Source: JAKAWQ01 sp035503055 (GTDB lineage: Bacteria; Pseudomonadota; Alphaproteobacteria; Acetobacterales; Acetobacteraceae). Taken from it: DNA of 22,195 nt. The DNA is taken from contig DATJTV010000001.1 in assembly GCA_035503055.1 (NCBI GenBank), forward strand, positions 1-22,195, written 5' to 3'. The translations under genes and the position numbers were made by a program. This document shows positions 21,570 through 22,195 of the stretch, one piece after another (positions within the stretch are counted from its first letter, which is position 1; the number at the start of each line of letters is the position of its first letter). The notes beneath the pieces were generated by a model. The model had not been told where the DNA came from, ran no database searches, and was given only the letters and a program-made list of their open reading frames with translations.

Positions 21570-22195
21570 GTGACGCTTCCCGGACATTTCGGCCCAGTCG
21601 ATCCGGTCGCCATCGTCGGCTACGCCGCCGCCGCCACGGTGTTCACGAGCTTCTGCATGCGCACCATGCTGCCGCTCCGCGTCGTGGCGCTGATGAGCAA
21701 CGTCCTTTTCATCGCCTATGGCTATCTCGATTCGCTCCTGCCCGTCCTGATCCTCCATCTGGGCCTCTTCCCGATGAACGCCTGGCGGCTCGCGCAGGTC
21801 CTCCGCCTCCGCCGGGCCGCGTCCGCGCCGCCCGGCAGCTTCGACATCGCGCCCCTTCGCCCCTACATGACCCGCCGCGTCCTGCCCGCGGGCAGCGTCC
21901 TCTTCCGCCGCGGCGACCCGGCCGGCGAGATGTTCTATGTCGAATCCGGCGAGCTCGCGGTCGCCGAGCCCGGCCTCGTGCGCGGCCCGGGCGACCTCAT
22001 CGGCGAGATCGGCCTGCTCGCGCGCCACCGCAGGCGAACCGCGAGCGTATCGGCGCGCACGGATTGCGTGCTCCTCTCACTTCCCGCCGCGAAATTCCGC
22101 CAGCTCTATTTCCAGCATCCCGGCTTCGCGCTGCACCTCTTGGAGATCCTGGCCGAGCGGATGATCCCGAATATCGCGTCGCCCCGCGATCACGA
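21570..22195 (+). CDS. Membrane-anchored cyclic-nucleotide-binding protein, cut at the right edge
   Basis: 208 codons are visible and the frame is still open at the edge. The GTG at 21570 is supported by AAAGGAGG at 21553-21560. The N-terminal third has two to three hydrophobic segments: about residues 12-29 and 36-70, with LPLRVVALMSNVLFIAYGYL and LLPVLILHLGLFPMNAWRL. From about residue 96 a cyclic-nucleotide-binding fold follows: RRVLPAGSVLFRRGDPAGEM, FYVESGELAV, and the phosphate-binding cassette GEIGLLARHRRRTASVSA (145-162) with its Glu and Arg. The tail FRQLYFQHPGFALHLLEILAERM matches the helix after the cassette. Membrane segments ahead of the domain recall the arrangement of Popeye-type proteins. 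The gene is divergent from the ABC-F gene. Confidence 0.8.
   Translation, partial: MTLPGHFGPVDPVAIVGYAAAATVFTSFCMRTMLPLRVVALMSNVLFIAYGYLDSLLPVLILHLGLFPMNAWRLAQVLRLRRAASAPPGSFDIAPLRPYMTRRVLPAGSVLFRRGDPAGEMFYVESGELAVAEPGLVRGPGDLIGEIGLLARHRRRTASVSARTDCVLLSLPAAKFRQLYFQHPGFALHLLEILAERMIPNIASPRDH

Noticed and set aside
19552..21573. Long plus-strand open frame opposite the ABC-F gene.
   Set aside because: Antisense shadow with low-complexity Arg/Leu/Pro translation.

Overview
This window is chromosomal DNA from a G+C-rich bacterium. Codon third positions are almost all G or C, GTG and TTG starts are common, and genes are packed on both strands. The gene complement, a Tat-type leader on a peptide-binding protein, and GC-rich twin hairpins of the CCAGGG...CCCTGG kind fit an alphaproteobacterium, perhaps of the Rhodospirillales or Acetobacterales. 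That assignment is inference, because no rRNA or marker phylogeny is available here. I see no tRNA, rRNA, CRISPR array, phage gene, transposase or recognisable defence system.

Layout, left to right. Positions 84-1698 (minus) hold a metallophosphatase and a DUF1345 membrane protein. A zeta-class glutathione transferase (maleylacetoacetate isomerase type, plus strand) is divergent from them and ends inside a palindromic element bounded by CTAG. Then come a DUF1275 membrane protein, a nucleoside hydrolase and a TauD/TfdA dioxygenase, all minus; the last two overlap and probably form an operon. Divergent from tauD is a stand-alone elongation factor G gene with a structured leader. It is followed on the plus strand by a small unknown protein, a phosphoheptose isomerase (gmhA), a second CTAG-bounded palindromic element, a UDP-glucuronate 4-epimerase type enzyme and a 372-residue unknown protein. 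gmhA and the epimerase point to surface polysaccharide sugar supply.

The right half is mostly transport. A complete NitT/TauT-type ABC importer (ATPase, permease, periplasmic protein; 11164-13870, plus) is translationally chained by ATGA overlaps. It converges on a complete peptide/nickel-type ABC importer (dppB-C-D-F-A order, 19216 down to 13994, minus), chained by TTGA, TGATG and GTGA overlaps. Two strong hairpins lie between the two operons. The window ends with an ABC-F ATPase of the YheS kind (minus) and a divergent membrane-anchored cyclic-nucleotide-binding protein cut by the right edge.

The observations most worth a second look are these. The dppF frame has no stop codon and runs straight into its binding-protein gene. 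The nucleoside hydrolase has no ordinary start codon upstream of its metal-binding motif, although an out-of-frame GTG overlaps the tauD stop. Two elements of about 106-109 bases with CTAG ends sit exactly over the 3' ends of genes and supply their stop codons. The EF-G copy lies outside the usual str operon. I did not find convincing evidence of a wholly new multi-gene system.
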